Source of the DNA: Aphelocoma coerulescens
Taxonomy: Eukaryota > Chordata > Aves > Passeriformes > Corvidae
DNA: 64,000 nt
Assembly (NCBI RefSeq): GCF_041296385.1
Contig: NW_027183580.1
Span: 147,194 to 211,193, forward strand
Direction: 5' to 3'
The position numbers and the translations under genes were made by a program. The notes below the pieces were generated by a model that searched no databases, was not told the origin of the DNA, and saw nothing but the letters and a program-made list of their open reading frames with translations. Shown piece by piece: positions 40,074-50,664 of this stretch; the first letter of the stretch is position 1, and each line of letters begins with the position of its first letter.

Positions 40074-42341
40074 ATGTCTATCTGAGAAGGAAGGTTCGGT
40101 GCCGCAGCCTGTTGTGCACAATTTATATGCTGATAAGAGAAGGGGGTGCTTTTGGAACGTTTTCCTTCCTGACACTTCTGTCTCTGTGAGCTTTAGCTGC
40201 TTGGACTCAGGGATACCGAAGGTATGTGAAAGTGACTGGGATGCGAGAATCATGTTGCACAGGGAACAGGGAAGGTCAGCAAATGTTTCCTGTCCTGGCA
40301 CATCTCTCAGTCTGAACTGCAGCTGCAGATGCTTCACTTCCGCCAAGGACTCTGCCACCTTGAGAGAAGGATGCGCTCTATGGAGTTGAGAAAGAAAGTG
40401 CGTCTCACTAGCTTCTTTCCTCTACTTCATAGACAGCAAAGGGGCTATGAAAGGCAGCACTGGCTTTTTGTTCTAGGACTTCTTCTTTACAAGCAGCTGC
40501 TGGATGTTTGGAAGGGGGTTTGGGATATGCAAAAATGAGAGGCTAAGATGGTAAGAGGGTAAGATGGAAGTCATCTGGCAAAAGCAGAGCTCACAAAAGG
40601 GCCAGCTGAGAAAGCTCTTGCTGCCTACAACTTCAACTGCACCCCTCAAAGCAGCAGCACACACGCTGCTCTCGGCACTTTCCTTCTCAGCTCTACGCAC
40701 CATCCTAAGCCTTGCCTCTCCCACACTCAGGATCCAAAGACAACGGCACCAGGGACTGCTCACACACTAAAGGCACCAGGACAAAAGGCTCACCAGCTTG
40801 GCCTTTGCATTCCCGCTGACAGCTCCACAGCTTGAACCCAGAGAACTGCCTGCTGCCAACAGCCTTTCCAATCACTCTGAGCACCTCATGACAAGGAGTG
40901 TGGGGAATGAATCTCCAGCAGCCTCCTGCCCCAGGCTGTCCCCCGGGAGCAGCCCTGCTCCAGGCCGTGACTGCCACCTGCACAGCCAAAGGACCCAGAG
41001 CCGGTGTTACACACCACGGCTGTGCCTGGCACAGAGACACCAGTGGCCACACAAGTGGCCATGGCACTGTCCACACACAGTCCCTGCTGCTGCTCCCCCA
41101 GCCGCTGGCACCAACTCCCAGCCACCCACTCCTAAAGCCACGGGGCCCACTGGGACACTGCGGGGGCTCGTGGAAGCCAGCGGCCATTGTGACACAGCGG
41201 GGCTGCACAGAGCCCACGGTGCTTTGTGACCCGTGGCTCCCAGGAGAGCCTTTGTGATGCTGGGGAACTACAAGGAAGCCTGGCTCCTCTGTGACACCAC
41301 CACAGAAGCTCAGGGGAGCCCTGGAGACTGTGCTGATGCTATTGAACCTGATGCAACCCTGCCTCCTCTGTGACACCACAGAAGCTCTTGGAGCCCTGGA
41401 GACCGTGGTGATGCTATGGAACCTGATGCAACCCTGCCTCCTCTGTGACACCACAGAACCTCTGGGAGCTCTGCAGACCGTGCTGATGCTATGGAACCTG
41501 ATGCAACCCTGCCTCCACTGTGACACCACAGAAGCTCAGGGAGCCCTGGAGACTGTGGTGATGCTATGGAACCTGATGCAACCCTGCCTCCACTGTGACA
41601 CCACAGAACCTCTGGGAGCCCTGGAGACCGTGCTGATGCTATGGAACCTGATGCAACCCTGCCTCCACTGTGACACCACAGAAGCTCGGGGAGCTCTGCA
41701 GACCGTGGGGATGCTGGCGAAGCTGACGGAACCCTGGGCACCACAGTGACGCTATGGAACCTGGTGGAACCGAGGGGCCACAGTGACACTGTGGGGCCTT
41801 TTGGAAGCAACAGGACCCTGGTGGGAAGCCACGGGATGATTAATCCTGCACGAACCTGCTCCAGGTGGGCTCCTCTCTCCCGGCTTCCACAGGTGCTGCT
41901 AGGATCCCACTCCGGCACTGGCTTGGCACGGGCTCACGGCTTCCTTTGGCAATGGCTCTGCTCCAGGATGGCATGCTGCAGAGAATGCAGGTAGATTTTG
42001 TGCTCACTCCTGGCATGCAGCTGGACAATAAAGCCTGATCCAGCCCCCCCTCAGCATATGTCCGGCTCTGGCATTGGGGCGGGGCAACTTTGGGAGCAGC
42101 CCCAGCCCTGCTCCTGCTCCCGGCTGGGCACCCAGCTGCTGGGACACAGGTGTGTCCTGATGCCACCGTCTACTCCTTTGAGAAGGGGAGGACAGAGTGC
42201 ATCAGGGAGTTTGGTGTGGCTTACATGCGGCAAGGAGAAGGTGCAGCCCCAAACTGGCTTTCACTTCTAGAACCTTTTGCTATTGCGGGAGCAGCTGCTG
42301 GAGCTTTTCAACCGAGCTGCAAGAGTGAAAAGTGTGATGGC
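40074..42341 (+). repeat. Macrosatellite unit 19 (5 minisatellite copies)
   Basis: The unit is 2268 bp with its minisatellite at 41315-41689. It shares the altered third minisatellite copy with unit 17, so units 17-18 and 19-20 form a duplicated pair. Confidence 0.95.
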
Positions 42342-44306
42342 ATGTCTATCTGAGAAGGAAGGTTCGGTGCCGCAGCCTGTTGTGCACAATTTATATGCTG
42401 ATAAGAGAAGGGGGTGCTTTTGCAACGTTTTCCTTCCTGACACTTCTGTCTCTGTGAGCTTTAGCTGCTTGGACTCAGGGATACCGAAGGTATGTGAAAG
42501 TGACTGGGATGCGAGAATCATGTTGCACAGGGAACAGGGAAGGTCAGCAAATGTTTCCTGTCCTGGCACATCTCTCAGTCTGAACTGCAGCTGCAGATGC
42601 TTCACTTCCGCCAAGGACTCTGCCACCTTGAGAGAAGGATGCGCTCTATGGAGTTGAGAAAGAAAGTGCGTCTCACTAGCTTCTTTCCTCTACTTCATAG
42701 ACAGCAAAGGGGCTATGAAAGGCAGCACTGGCTTTTTGTTCTAGGACTTCTTCTTTACAAGCAGCTGCTGGATGTTTGGAAGGGGGTTTGGGATATGCAA
42801 AAATGAGAGGCTAAGATGGTAAGAGGGTAAGATGGAAGTCATCTGGCAAAAGCAGAGCTCACAAAAGGGCCAGCTGAGAAAGCTCTTGCTGCCTACAACT
42901 TCAACTGCACCCCTCAAAGCAGCAGCACACACGCTGCTCTCGGCACTTTCCTTCTCAGCTCTACGCACCATCCTAAGCCTTGCCTCTCCCACACTCAGGA
43001 TCCAAAGACAACGGCACCAGGGACTGCTCACACACTAAAGGCACCAGGACAAAAGGCTCACCAGCTTGGCCTTTGCATTCCCGCTGACAGCTCCACAGCT
43101 TGAACCCAGAGAACTGCCTGCTGCCAACAGCCTTTCCAATCACTCTGAGCACCTCATGACAAGGAGTGTGGGGAATGAATCTCCAGCAGCCTCCTGCCCC
43201 AGGCTGTCCCCCGGGAGCAGCCCTGCTCCAGGCTGTGACTGCCACCTGCACAGCCAAAGGACCCAGAGCCGGTGTTACACACCACGGCTGTGCCTGGCAC
43301 AGAGACACCAGTGGCCACACAAGTGGCCATGGCACTGTCCACACACAGTCCCTGCTGCTGCTCCCCCAGCCGCTGGCACCAACTCCCAGCCACCCACTCC
43401 TAAAGCCACGGGGCCCACTGGGACACTGCGGGGGCTCGTGGAAGCCAGCGGCCATTGTGACACAGCGGGGCTGCACAGAGCCCACGGTGCTTTGTGACCC
43501 GTGGCTCCCAGGAGAGCCTTTGTGATGCTGGGGAACTACAAGGAAGCCTGGCTCCTCTGTGACACCACCACAGAAGCTCAGGGGAGCCCTGGAGACCGTG
43601 CTGATGCTATTGAACCTGATGCAACCCTGCCTCCTCTGTGACAACACAGAAGCTCTTGGAGCCCTGGAGACCGTGGTGATGCTATGGAACCTGATGCAAC
43701 CCTGCCTCCTCTGTGACACCACAGAACCTCTGGGAGCCCTGGAGACCGTGCTGATGCTATGGAACCTGATGCAACCCTGCCTCCACTGTGACACCACAGA
43801 AGCTCAGGGAGCCCTGGAGACTGTGGTGATGCTATGGAACCTGATGCAACCCTGCCTCCACTGTGACACCACAGAACCTCTGGGAGCCCTGGAGACCGTG
43901 CTGATGCTATGGAACCTGATGCAACCCTGCCTCCACTGTGACACCACAGAAGCTCGGGGAGCTCTGCAGACCGTGGGGATGCTGGCGAAGCTGACGGAAC
44001 CCTGGGCACCACAGTGACGCTATGGAACCTGGTGGAACCGAGGGGCCACAGTGACACTGTGGGGCCTTTTGGAAGCAACAGGACCCTGGTGGGAAGCCAC
44101 GGGATGATTAATCCTGCACGAACCTGCTCCAGGTGGGCTCCTCTCTCCCGGCTTCCACAGGTGCTGCTAGGATCCCACTCCGGCACTGGCTTGGCACGGG
44201 CTCACGGCTTCCTTTGGCAATGGCTCTGCTCCAGGATGGCATGCTGCAGAGAATGCAGGTAGATTTTGTGCTCACTCCTGGCATGCAGCTGGACAATAAA
44301 GCCTGA

Positions 44307-44311
44307 TCCAG
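44307..44311. repeat. Target-site duplication, left copy (TCCAG)
   Basis: TCCAG precedes the LTR terminus TG at 44312 and recurs after the terminal CA at 47284-47288. Undisrupted units carry it once at this point (GATCCAGCCCC). Confidence 0.93.
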
Positions 44312-45686
44312 TGTCGCGGGTTGGGTTTGTAACCGGGCAGAAACACCAATTTAGTGTAGTGGTTTGGTCTAAAATACTCATTACTGTTTATTTTCTGTGA
44401 GATAAGAATTAGGGGAAATGCAAAGCAGGCACCAACTTGAATGAATATAAAGAAGTTTATTAACAGACCTAAAAGAAGAAAAGAAAAAAAAAAAATTATA
44501 CCACCTGTAGAACTCTCCTCCTCCCCCCACCTTCCTCCCTTCTCCCACTGACAATGTAAAGACAACCCTTAAGATGTTCAGTCTGTTTACCACTTCCATA
44601 ATAACCTGGTTCAGTCCATTTAGAAAGAGAAGTCTCTTTTTGCTCATGCTATGAAAACAGTATCACACCGAGACAGCCACCCACTTCCAAATACTGTTCA
44701 GTCCATTTAGGAAGAGGAGTCTCTCTGCTTGCGATGTGAGTCCCTTCCCCCTCCGACTTGCAGCTTTTCCCGCAACTGCTTTCGAGGGTCCACTCTTGAA
44801 AGTTTTCTGGGGTACAATTTTAAGGTTGAGCTGTTCAGAAACAAAGAAAAAAACAGAGGCCCTTCTCCTTCCCTGGGAGCAAAGGGTCATCTTCATCTTT
44901 AAGACTATCTCTGGAAGCATCTCTAGGAATTGAGGTTTTTCTCCTTTCCTCTTTGGAGCAAAAGTCCTCATCTGGTTCATCTGGTTCATCTCTCTCTGTC
45001 CAAACTTCTCATGAAATTACAGCTGCGTCAGCATCTGCCTATCTCAGCGCAGGTGCTTCTGCTTATGAGTTGAACACTCCACCCCCCATATCTTCATGAA
45101 ATTACAACAGGATACTCTAATATATCATAGCTTCACAACAGACTTTCAGCTTTAAGCATCTCCTCTCTCTCTTCCCTCAGGTTTTCAGCTCTTCACAGCA
45201 ATAAAAGGGTTAATCTCACCTCGGCCTTACAGCTGGAATGTGGCTTATCGCAGTTGGTCACCTGACCTCTGCCGGACAGAGGTGCCGCTTTGCTGAATCT
45301 CGGCCGCAGTGGAGAGGGGGGGTTCCGAGCCGCTCCAGCTGCCCACGGCAAGGCAGTGGGGGGGGGTTCCATGGCTGGAACAGGTCCATGGCTCCAGGCT
45401 GGCCGTGGCCCGGCCCGGCCTGGCCCAAGCAGGGCCTGGCCGGGCCCGCTGGCCCCTGCACGGGGCCTGCAGCCACCTGTCCCAGCGCCGGAAACGAGAG
45501 AGAGCTTGGGGGGGAGTTTGCTGTTCTTAAGTGTGGATCACAGAGGCGGTCACAACTTTAAGTGGCTTAAAGAATTGTCCATATTCAAACTGGCCAGCTG
45601 ATAGGTTCTATCAGGTCCCAGAGGAAGCTGTAAGCACCCCTTAGCAAGGATGTCCCTTCCGGGATTATGCTTGCTAACCTATGACA
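44312..45686 (-). repeat. LTR of the non-autonomous element (3' LTR in its own orientation)
   Basis: It runs from TGTCGCGGG to ATGACA on the plus strand. Read on the minus strand it has AATAAA-type signals near 44390 and 44460, close to its 3' end as expected for R/U5, and it ends CCGCGACA. Open frames inside it are not conserved genes. A run of twelve or more A at about 44483 and GC-rich stretches at 45300-45480 are part of the LTR. Confidence 0.9.
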
Positions 45687-45704
45687 TTCTCCACCCCTCG
45701 CCTC
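45687..45704 (-). other. Polypurine tract of the non-autonomous element
   Basis: On the minus strand the sequence directly upstream of the 3' LTR is purine-rich (GAGGCGAGGGGTGGAGAA), the expected primer for plus-strand DNA synthesis. Confidence 0.7.
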
Positions 45705-45886
45705 TGTGAAGACACATTTAAGAATTATTATCAAAATTACATTCAACTTCTGCTATATTCCACCCCTAGATAGTTCAGTACAATTACAATATAAGTTTCT
45801 CACTATCATGCTACTTAACTTATGACCTAATACTTGCTTTGCCCAGTATTCCTCCTAATTAAGCTTTATCTCACAGATCTCATCAA

Positions 45887-45905
45887 ATGCCCGCATTCTC
45901 CACCA
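45887..45905 (-). other. Primer binding site, tRNA-Ala type
   Basis: Read on the minus strand the site is TGGTGGAGAATGCGGGCAT, three bases from the 5' LTR. It is complementary over 19 nt to the 3' end of a vertebrate tRNA-Ala, as I recall that tRNA. It fixes the element's orientation as minus. Confidence 0.8.
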
Positions 45906-45908
45906 TTT

Positions 45909-47283
45909 TGTCGCGGGTTGGGTTTGTAACCGGGCAGAAACACCAATTTAGTGTAGTGGTTTGGTCTAAAATACTCATTACTGTTTATTTTCTGTGAGAT
46001 AAGAATTAGGGGAAATGCAAAGCAGGCACCAACTTGAATGAATATAAAGAAGTTTATTAACAGACCTAAAAGAAGAAAAGAAAAAAAAAAAATTATACCA
46101 CCTGTAGAACTCTCCTCCTCCCCCCACCTTCCTCCCTTCTCCCACTGACAATGTAAAGACAACCCTTAAGATGTTCAGTCTGTTTACCACTTCCATAATA
46201 ACCTGGTTCAGTCCATTTAGAAAGAGAAGTCTCTTTTTGCTCATGCTATGAAAACAGTATCACACCGAGACAGCCACCCACTTCCAAATACTGTTCAGTC
46301 CATTTAGGAAGAGGAGTCTCTCTGCTTGCGATGTGAGTCCCTTCCCCCTCCGACTTGCAGCTTTTCCCGCAACTGCTTTCGAGGGTCCACTCTTGAAAGT
46401 TTTCTGGGGTACAATTTTAAGGTTGAGCTGTTCAGAAACAAAGAAAAAAACAGAGGCCCTTCTCCTTCCCTGGGAGCAAAGGGTCATCTTCATCTTTAAG
46501 ACTATCTCTGGAAGCATCTCTAGGAATTGAGGTTTTTCTCCTTTCCTCTTTGGAGCAAAAGTCCTCATCTGGTTCATCTGGTTCATCTCTCTCTGTCCAA
46601 ACTTCTCATGAAATTACAGCTGCGTCAGCATCTGCCTATCTCAGCGCAGGTGCTTCTGCTTATGAGTTGAACACTCCACCCCCCATATCTTCATGAAATT
46701 ACAACAGGATACTCTAATATATCATAGCTTCACAACAGACTTTCAGCTTTAAGCATCTCCTCTCTCTCTTCCCTCAGGTTTTCAGCTCTTCACAGCAATA
46801 AAAGGGTTAATCTCACCTCGGCCTTACAGCTGGAATGTGGCTTATCGCAGTTGGTCACCTGACCTCTGCCGGACAGAGGTGCCGCTTTGCTGAATCTCGG
46901 CCGCAGTGGAGAGGGGGGGTTCCGAGCCGCTCCAGCTGCCCACGGCAAGGCAGTGGGGGGGGGTTCCATGGCTGGAACAGGTCCATGGCTCCAGGCTGGC
47001 CGTGGCCCGGCCCGGCCTGGCCCAAGCAGGGCCTGGCCGGGCCCGCTGGCCCCTGCACGGGGCCTGCAGCCACCTGTCCCAGCGCCGGAAACGAGAGAGA
47101 GCTTGGGGGGGAGTTTGCTGTTCTTAAGTGTGGATCACAGAGGCGGTCACAACTTTAAGTGGCTTAAAGAATTGTCCATATTCAAACTGGCCAGCTGATA
47201 GGTTCTATCAGGTCCCAGAGGAAGCTGTAAGCACCCCTTAGCAAGGATGTCCCTTCCGGGATTATGCTTGCTAACCTATGACA
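45909..47283 (-). repeat. LTR of the non-autonomous element (5' LTR in its own orientation)
   Basis: This is the second 1375-bp copy, offset by 1597 bases from the first and, as far as I can read, identical to it. In the element's orientation it is the promoter-bearing LTR. Confidence 0.9.
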
Positions 47284-47288
47284 TCCAG
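47284..47288. repeat. Target-site duplication, right copy (TCCAG)
   Basis: This is the second copy of the five-base duplication, after which unit 20 resumes with CCCCCCTCAGCATATG. Confidence 0.93.
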
Positions 47289-47586
47289 CCCCCCCTCAGC
47301 ATATGTCCGGCTCTGGCATTGGGGCGGGGCAACTTTGGGAGCAGCCCCAGCCCTGCTCCTGCTCCCGGCTGGGCACCCAGCTGCTGGGACACAGGTGTGT
47401 CCTGATGCCACCGTCTACTCCTTTGAGAAGGGGAGGACAGAGTGCATCAGGGAGTTTGGTGTGGCTTACATGCGGCAAGGAGAAGGTGCAGCCCCAAACT
47501 GGCTTTCACTTCTAGAACCTTTTGCTATTGCGGGAGCAGCTGCTGGAGCTTTTCAACCGAGCTGCAAGAGTGAAAAGTGTGATGGC

Positions 47587-48724
47587 ATGTCTATCTGAGA
47601 AGGAAGGTTCGGTGCCGCAGCCTGTTGTGCACAATTTATATGCTGATAAGAGAAGGGGGTGCTTTTGCAACGTTTTCCTTCCTGACACTTCTGTCTCTGT
47701 GAGCTTTAGCTGCTTGGACTCAGGGATACCGAAGGTATGTGAAAGTGACTGGGATGCGAGAATCATGTTGCACAGGGAACAGGGAAGGTCAGCAAATGTT
47801 TCCTGTCCTGGCACATCTCTCAGTCTGAACTGCAGCTGCAGATGCTTCACTTCCGCCAAGGACTCTGCCACCTTGAGAGAAGGATGCGCTCTATGGAGTT
47901 GAGAAAGAAAGTGCGTCTCACTAGCTTCTTTCCTCTACTTCATAGACAGCAAAGGGGCTATGAAAGGCAGCACTGGCTTTTTGTTCTAGGACTTCTTCTT
48001 TACAAGCAGCTGCTGGATGTTTGGAAGGGGGTTTGGGATATGCAAAAATGAGAGGCTAAGATGGTAAGAGGGTAAGATGGAAGTCATCTGGCAAAAGCAG
48101 AGCTCACAAAAGGGCCAGCTGAGAAAGCTCTTGCTGCCTACAACTTCAACTGCACCCCTCAAAGCAGCAGCACACACGCTGCTCTCGGCACTTTCCTTCT
48201 CAGCTCTACGCACCATCCTAAGCCTTGCCTCTCCCACACTCAGGATCCAAAGACAACGGCACCAGGGACTGCTCACACACTAAAGGCACCAGGACAAAAG
48301 GCTCACCAGATTGGCCTTTGCATTCCCGCTGACAGCTCCACAGCTCGAACCCAGAGAACTGCCTGCTGCCAACAGCCTTTCCAATCACTCCGAGCACCTC
48401 ATGACAAGGAGCTGCAGCGTGTGGGGAATGAATCTCCAGCAGCCTCCTGCCCCAGGCTGTCCCCCGGGAGCAGCCCTGCTCCAGGCCGTGACTGCCACCT
48501 GCACAGCCAAAGGACCCGGAGCCGGTGTTACACACCACGGCTGTGCCTGGCACAGAGACACCAGTGGCCACACAAGTGGCCATGGCACTGTCCTCACACA
48601 GTCCCTGCTGCTTCTCCCCCAGCTGCTGGTGGGGCACCAACTCCCAGCCACCCACTCCTAAAGCCACGGGCCCACTGGGACACTGCGGGGGCTCGTGGAA
48701 GCCAGCGGCCATTTTGACACAGCG
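47587..48724 (+). repeat. Macrosatellite unit 21, truncated and decaying edge unit
   Basis: It follows the array consensus to about 48300 and then departs at many sites in about 420 bases (for example the extra GCTGCA before GTGTGGGG near 48413, GGTGGGG added near 48625, and ATTTTGAC near 48711). It stops before the minisatellite, at the CACAGCG where the next element begins. Edge units of tandem arrays usually escape homogenisation, which fits this gradient. Confidence 0.9.
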
Positions 48725-49068
48725 TGTGGAAGGATGGCTGCAATAAAGAGGACATGAAACCTAAGAACTGCCGAGAGCTGCTGCAAGCTCGGCAGCTAAC
48801 CACAAGAATGATCGTGGTCAGCAGGACCGTGAGCCTGCCTGCTAGACAATGATAGGATCTTGCGGTTAGTTAAACACAGATGTGAGTTACAGCCCTAACC
48901 ACAGCTGGGCAGAGCTAAGAAAATTTAACATTTAAGAATTATCCAATCAACTAAAGACAACTATGATTAGCTAATAAAGCCGGCTATAAATGTAACCGCT
49001 GAATCACTAATAAACGAAGCTTGCCTACCAATCATATTGATTGTCCGCATCTTCCCTCATCCTTCGCA
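48725..49068 (+). mobile_element. Putative solo LTR at the array edge (ERVK-like architecture)
   Basis: The 344-bp segment starts TGTGGAAGG and ends CTTCGCA. It has a TATAAA at 48985-48990 and an AATAAA at 49009-49014, about 24 bases later, followed by a short U5-like pyrimidine-rich end. That is the layout of a short retroviral LTR read on the plus strand. No primer site follows it and no matching target duplication is visible (ACAGCG on the left, GAGGAC on the right), so one flank was probably lost or rearranged. The family is inferred from layout only. Confidence 0.5.
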
Positions 49069-49487
49069 GAGGACAAGGAGGAGGAGGAGGTGGCGGAGGA
49101 CGAGGAGGAGGAGGAGGACGAGGACGAGGACGAGGAGGAGGAGGAGGACGAGGAAGAGGAGGACGAGGAGGACGAGAACAAGGAGGACGAGGACAAGGAG
49201 GACGAGGACAAGGAGGACGAGGACAAGGAGGACGAGGAGGAGGAGGACGAGGAGGAGGAGGAGGAGGAGGAGGAGGACGAGGACGAGGACGAGGACGAGG
49301 AGGACGAGGAGGACGAGGAGGACGAGGAGGACGAGGAGGAGGACGAGGAGAATGAGGAGGACGAGGAGGAGGTGGATGAGGATTAGGAGGAGGACAAGGA
49401 GGAGGACAAGGAGGAGCAGGATGAGGAGGAGGATGAGGAGGAGGAGGCGGTGGACGAGGTGCTGGAGGACGAGGAGGAGGAGGGTTA
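49069..49487 (+). repeat. Purine-only low-complexity tract (GAGGAC/GAGGAG)n
   Basis: About 420 bases are almost entirely G and A with scattered C, in irregular GAGGAC, GAGGAG and AAGGAC triplet pairs. It translates to Glu/Asp-rich, Arg-rich or Gly-Arg-rich strings on the plus strand and Pro-rich or Ser-rich strings on the minus strand. None of these is evidence for a gene. Confidence 0.9.
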
Positions 49488-49499
49488 AGGGTGGAGATG

Positions 49500-49823
49500 A
49501 GATCTTCCTCATCCTGCTCCTCCACTGCTGATGTCAGGGAATTCCCTGCAGCTGCCAACATCTGCCTTTCCTGCTGCAGGATCTGGTCTGGCAGCTCTCT
49601 CAGGCTCTTCACCTTTGGCAGCGCCGCAGCATCCTTGGAGTCATGGACTGGCAACTGGCACCTCCAGGTCACTTGCTGCTGGGATGCTTTTCTCTGGGGA
49701 AATCTTCTTGGACACGGCCTGGCTCCAGTTCTTACTTCCAGCCCTTTCCTGCCCATCTGCATCCTCAGCCACGAGCCGCTTCTTTACATCGCCGTGCCTC
49801 TGGGGGAGCAGGGACTCCTGTCT
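49500..49823 (-). pseudogene. Exon-like module, copy A
   Basis: This is the first of three diverged copies. On the minus strand a good splice acceptor (a pyrimidine-rich stretch ending TTTGCCCAG) abuts the start at 49823. The conserved core, near 49500-49620, reads LQQERQMLAAAGNSL then SAVEEQDEEDL. Two overlapping frames each keep part of the module's similarity, so a frameshift or two exon forms are possible. The downstream end runs directly into the purine tract, where copy B has a splice donor. No family was recognised. Confidence 0.45.
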
Positions 49824-50269
49824 CTGGGCAAACAAAACAAAGACAACTTGTAAGAAGAGAACCTGCAGCTTCTAGTTAGAAGAGAAAGGACTATTCAATC
49901 AAGGCAGGGCCGATGGAAAAACTTTCTAAAATGGAACAAGCAGCAGAAGCACAGGAGTTTTGCAGAAGAAATTCCCCTCCCAGCACTTGGCTTAGGGAAA
50001 AAGCCTGATGTTGCTAGGAGAGACTTGAGTTCATGTCTACTATTGGGTAGCAGACATCTGAACATTTAGACTATTGGCTTTCCAGGCTCATGCTATTCAA
50101 ACCTGAGAGTGAAACTATTCTAAAAGCCAGAGATGCTTGGAAGAAATGTTCCTGCTCACACCACGACTGGGGACCATGCATCATTCTTACCTTGCACCTG
50201 TCCAAAGGCCTTCCTCCGTCTGTGCTCCGGCAGTTCTCACCGGGCCTCTGGCAAGGATGGAGGCTCCTG

Positions 50270-50640
50270 CCACAAGTATCCCAAGTGTGGAGATCCTCCT
50301 CATTCTGCTCCTCCACTGCTGACATCAGGGAATTCCCTGCAGCTGCAAACACCTGCCTTTGCTGCGCGAGGACCTTCTCTAGCACCATGGAGTTGGCCAA
50401 AGGCCTTCTCCTATGGCAGCGCCACAGCATCCTGCAAGTCACGGACTGGAACTGGCACCTCCAGCAAAGTTGCTGCTGGCAAACATCCCTCAGCCATTCC
50501 CTGACTGCAATGAGCTGGACTCCTACTCCTCTGCAAGCCTCTTCCTGGCCAGGTGCATCCTCAGCAATGAGCCGCTTCTGCTGAGAGCTGCGGCTCTGAG
50601 GGAGCAGCCAGTCCTGTCCAAAGGGCTTCCTCTGTCTCCA
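50270..50640 (-). pseudogene. Exon-like module, copy B
   Basis: The core repeats that of copy A (LAQQRQVFAAAGNSL, SAVEEQNEEDL) at about 50290-50390. A donor-like GTGAGAAC follows on the minus strand near 50240. Upstream of the core the frame that matches copies A and C is lost, so this copy appears frameshifted. The 5' part (AAGCGGCTCATTGCTGAGG, near 50570) aligns with copy A. Confidence 0.45.
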
Positions 50641-50664
50641 GTCCTGCAGCTCTCACAGGGTACT

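Larger units (their letters stand above)
44312..47283 (-). mobile_element. Non-autonomous LTR retrotransposon, young, minus strand
   Basis: The element is two 1375-bp LTRs (44312-45686 and 45909-47283) around a 222-bp interior (45687-45908), flanked by the 5-bp duplication TCCAG. Orientation is minus. A 19-nt primer site lies next to the right LTR, and a purine-rich tract (read on the minus strand) lies next to the left LTR. The interior has no coding room for gag or pol, so movement must have used enzymes from another element. I saw no difference between the LTRs on reading, which suggests a recent insertion, and it postdates the array because it interrupts unit 20. The family is not recognised with certainty. 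An ERVL-like or other avian ERV relative is plausible from the 5-bp duplication. Confidence 0.9.
42342..47586 (+). repeat. Macrosatellite unit 20, split by an LTR element
   Basis: The unit occupies 42342-44311 and resumes at 47289-47586. The minisatellite is at 43583-43957. Subtracting the 2972-bp element and one 5-bp duplication from the 5245-bp span leaves exactly 2268 bp. The 5' part matches unit 15 (TTTTGCAACG near 42420), whereas the minisatellite matches unit 18. Confidence 0.95.
1..48724 (+). repeat. Macrosatellite array, about 2.2-kb units, 21 units seen
   Basis: The same sequence recurs head to tail, with unit starts (phase set by the first base of the window) at 1, 2269, 4386, 6654, 8847, 10965, 13233, 15351, 17694, 19887, 22155, 24348, 26466, 28734, 31002, 33270, 35538, 37806, 40074, 42342 and 47587. 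Unit lengths are 2118, 2193, 2268 or 2343 bp, which are steps of 75 bp, with one unit of 2117 bp. Units differ by only a few substitutions. Position 44312-47283 is a later LTR insertion and not part of the repeat. The array runs off the left edge of the window, so its full size is unknown. I do not recognise the unit as a named satellite. Its open frames on both strands look like by-products of a repeat whose length changes in multiples of three. Confidence 0.97.

Noticed and set aside
44272..44565. Minus-strand frame with hydrophobic and Phe-rich stretch near the left LTR
   Set aside because: It crosses the insertion junction and a poly-A run read in reverse, so it is an artefact of the insertion.
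45238..45601. Open frames in the GC-rich part of the 1375-bp LTR
   Set aside because: They lie inside a repeated LTR, overlap in three frames and have no domain.
49021..49762. Acidic, arginine-rich and proline-rich proteins encoded across the purine tract
   Set aside because: All frames are open simply because the tract is GA triplets, so this is composition and not a gene.
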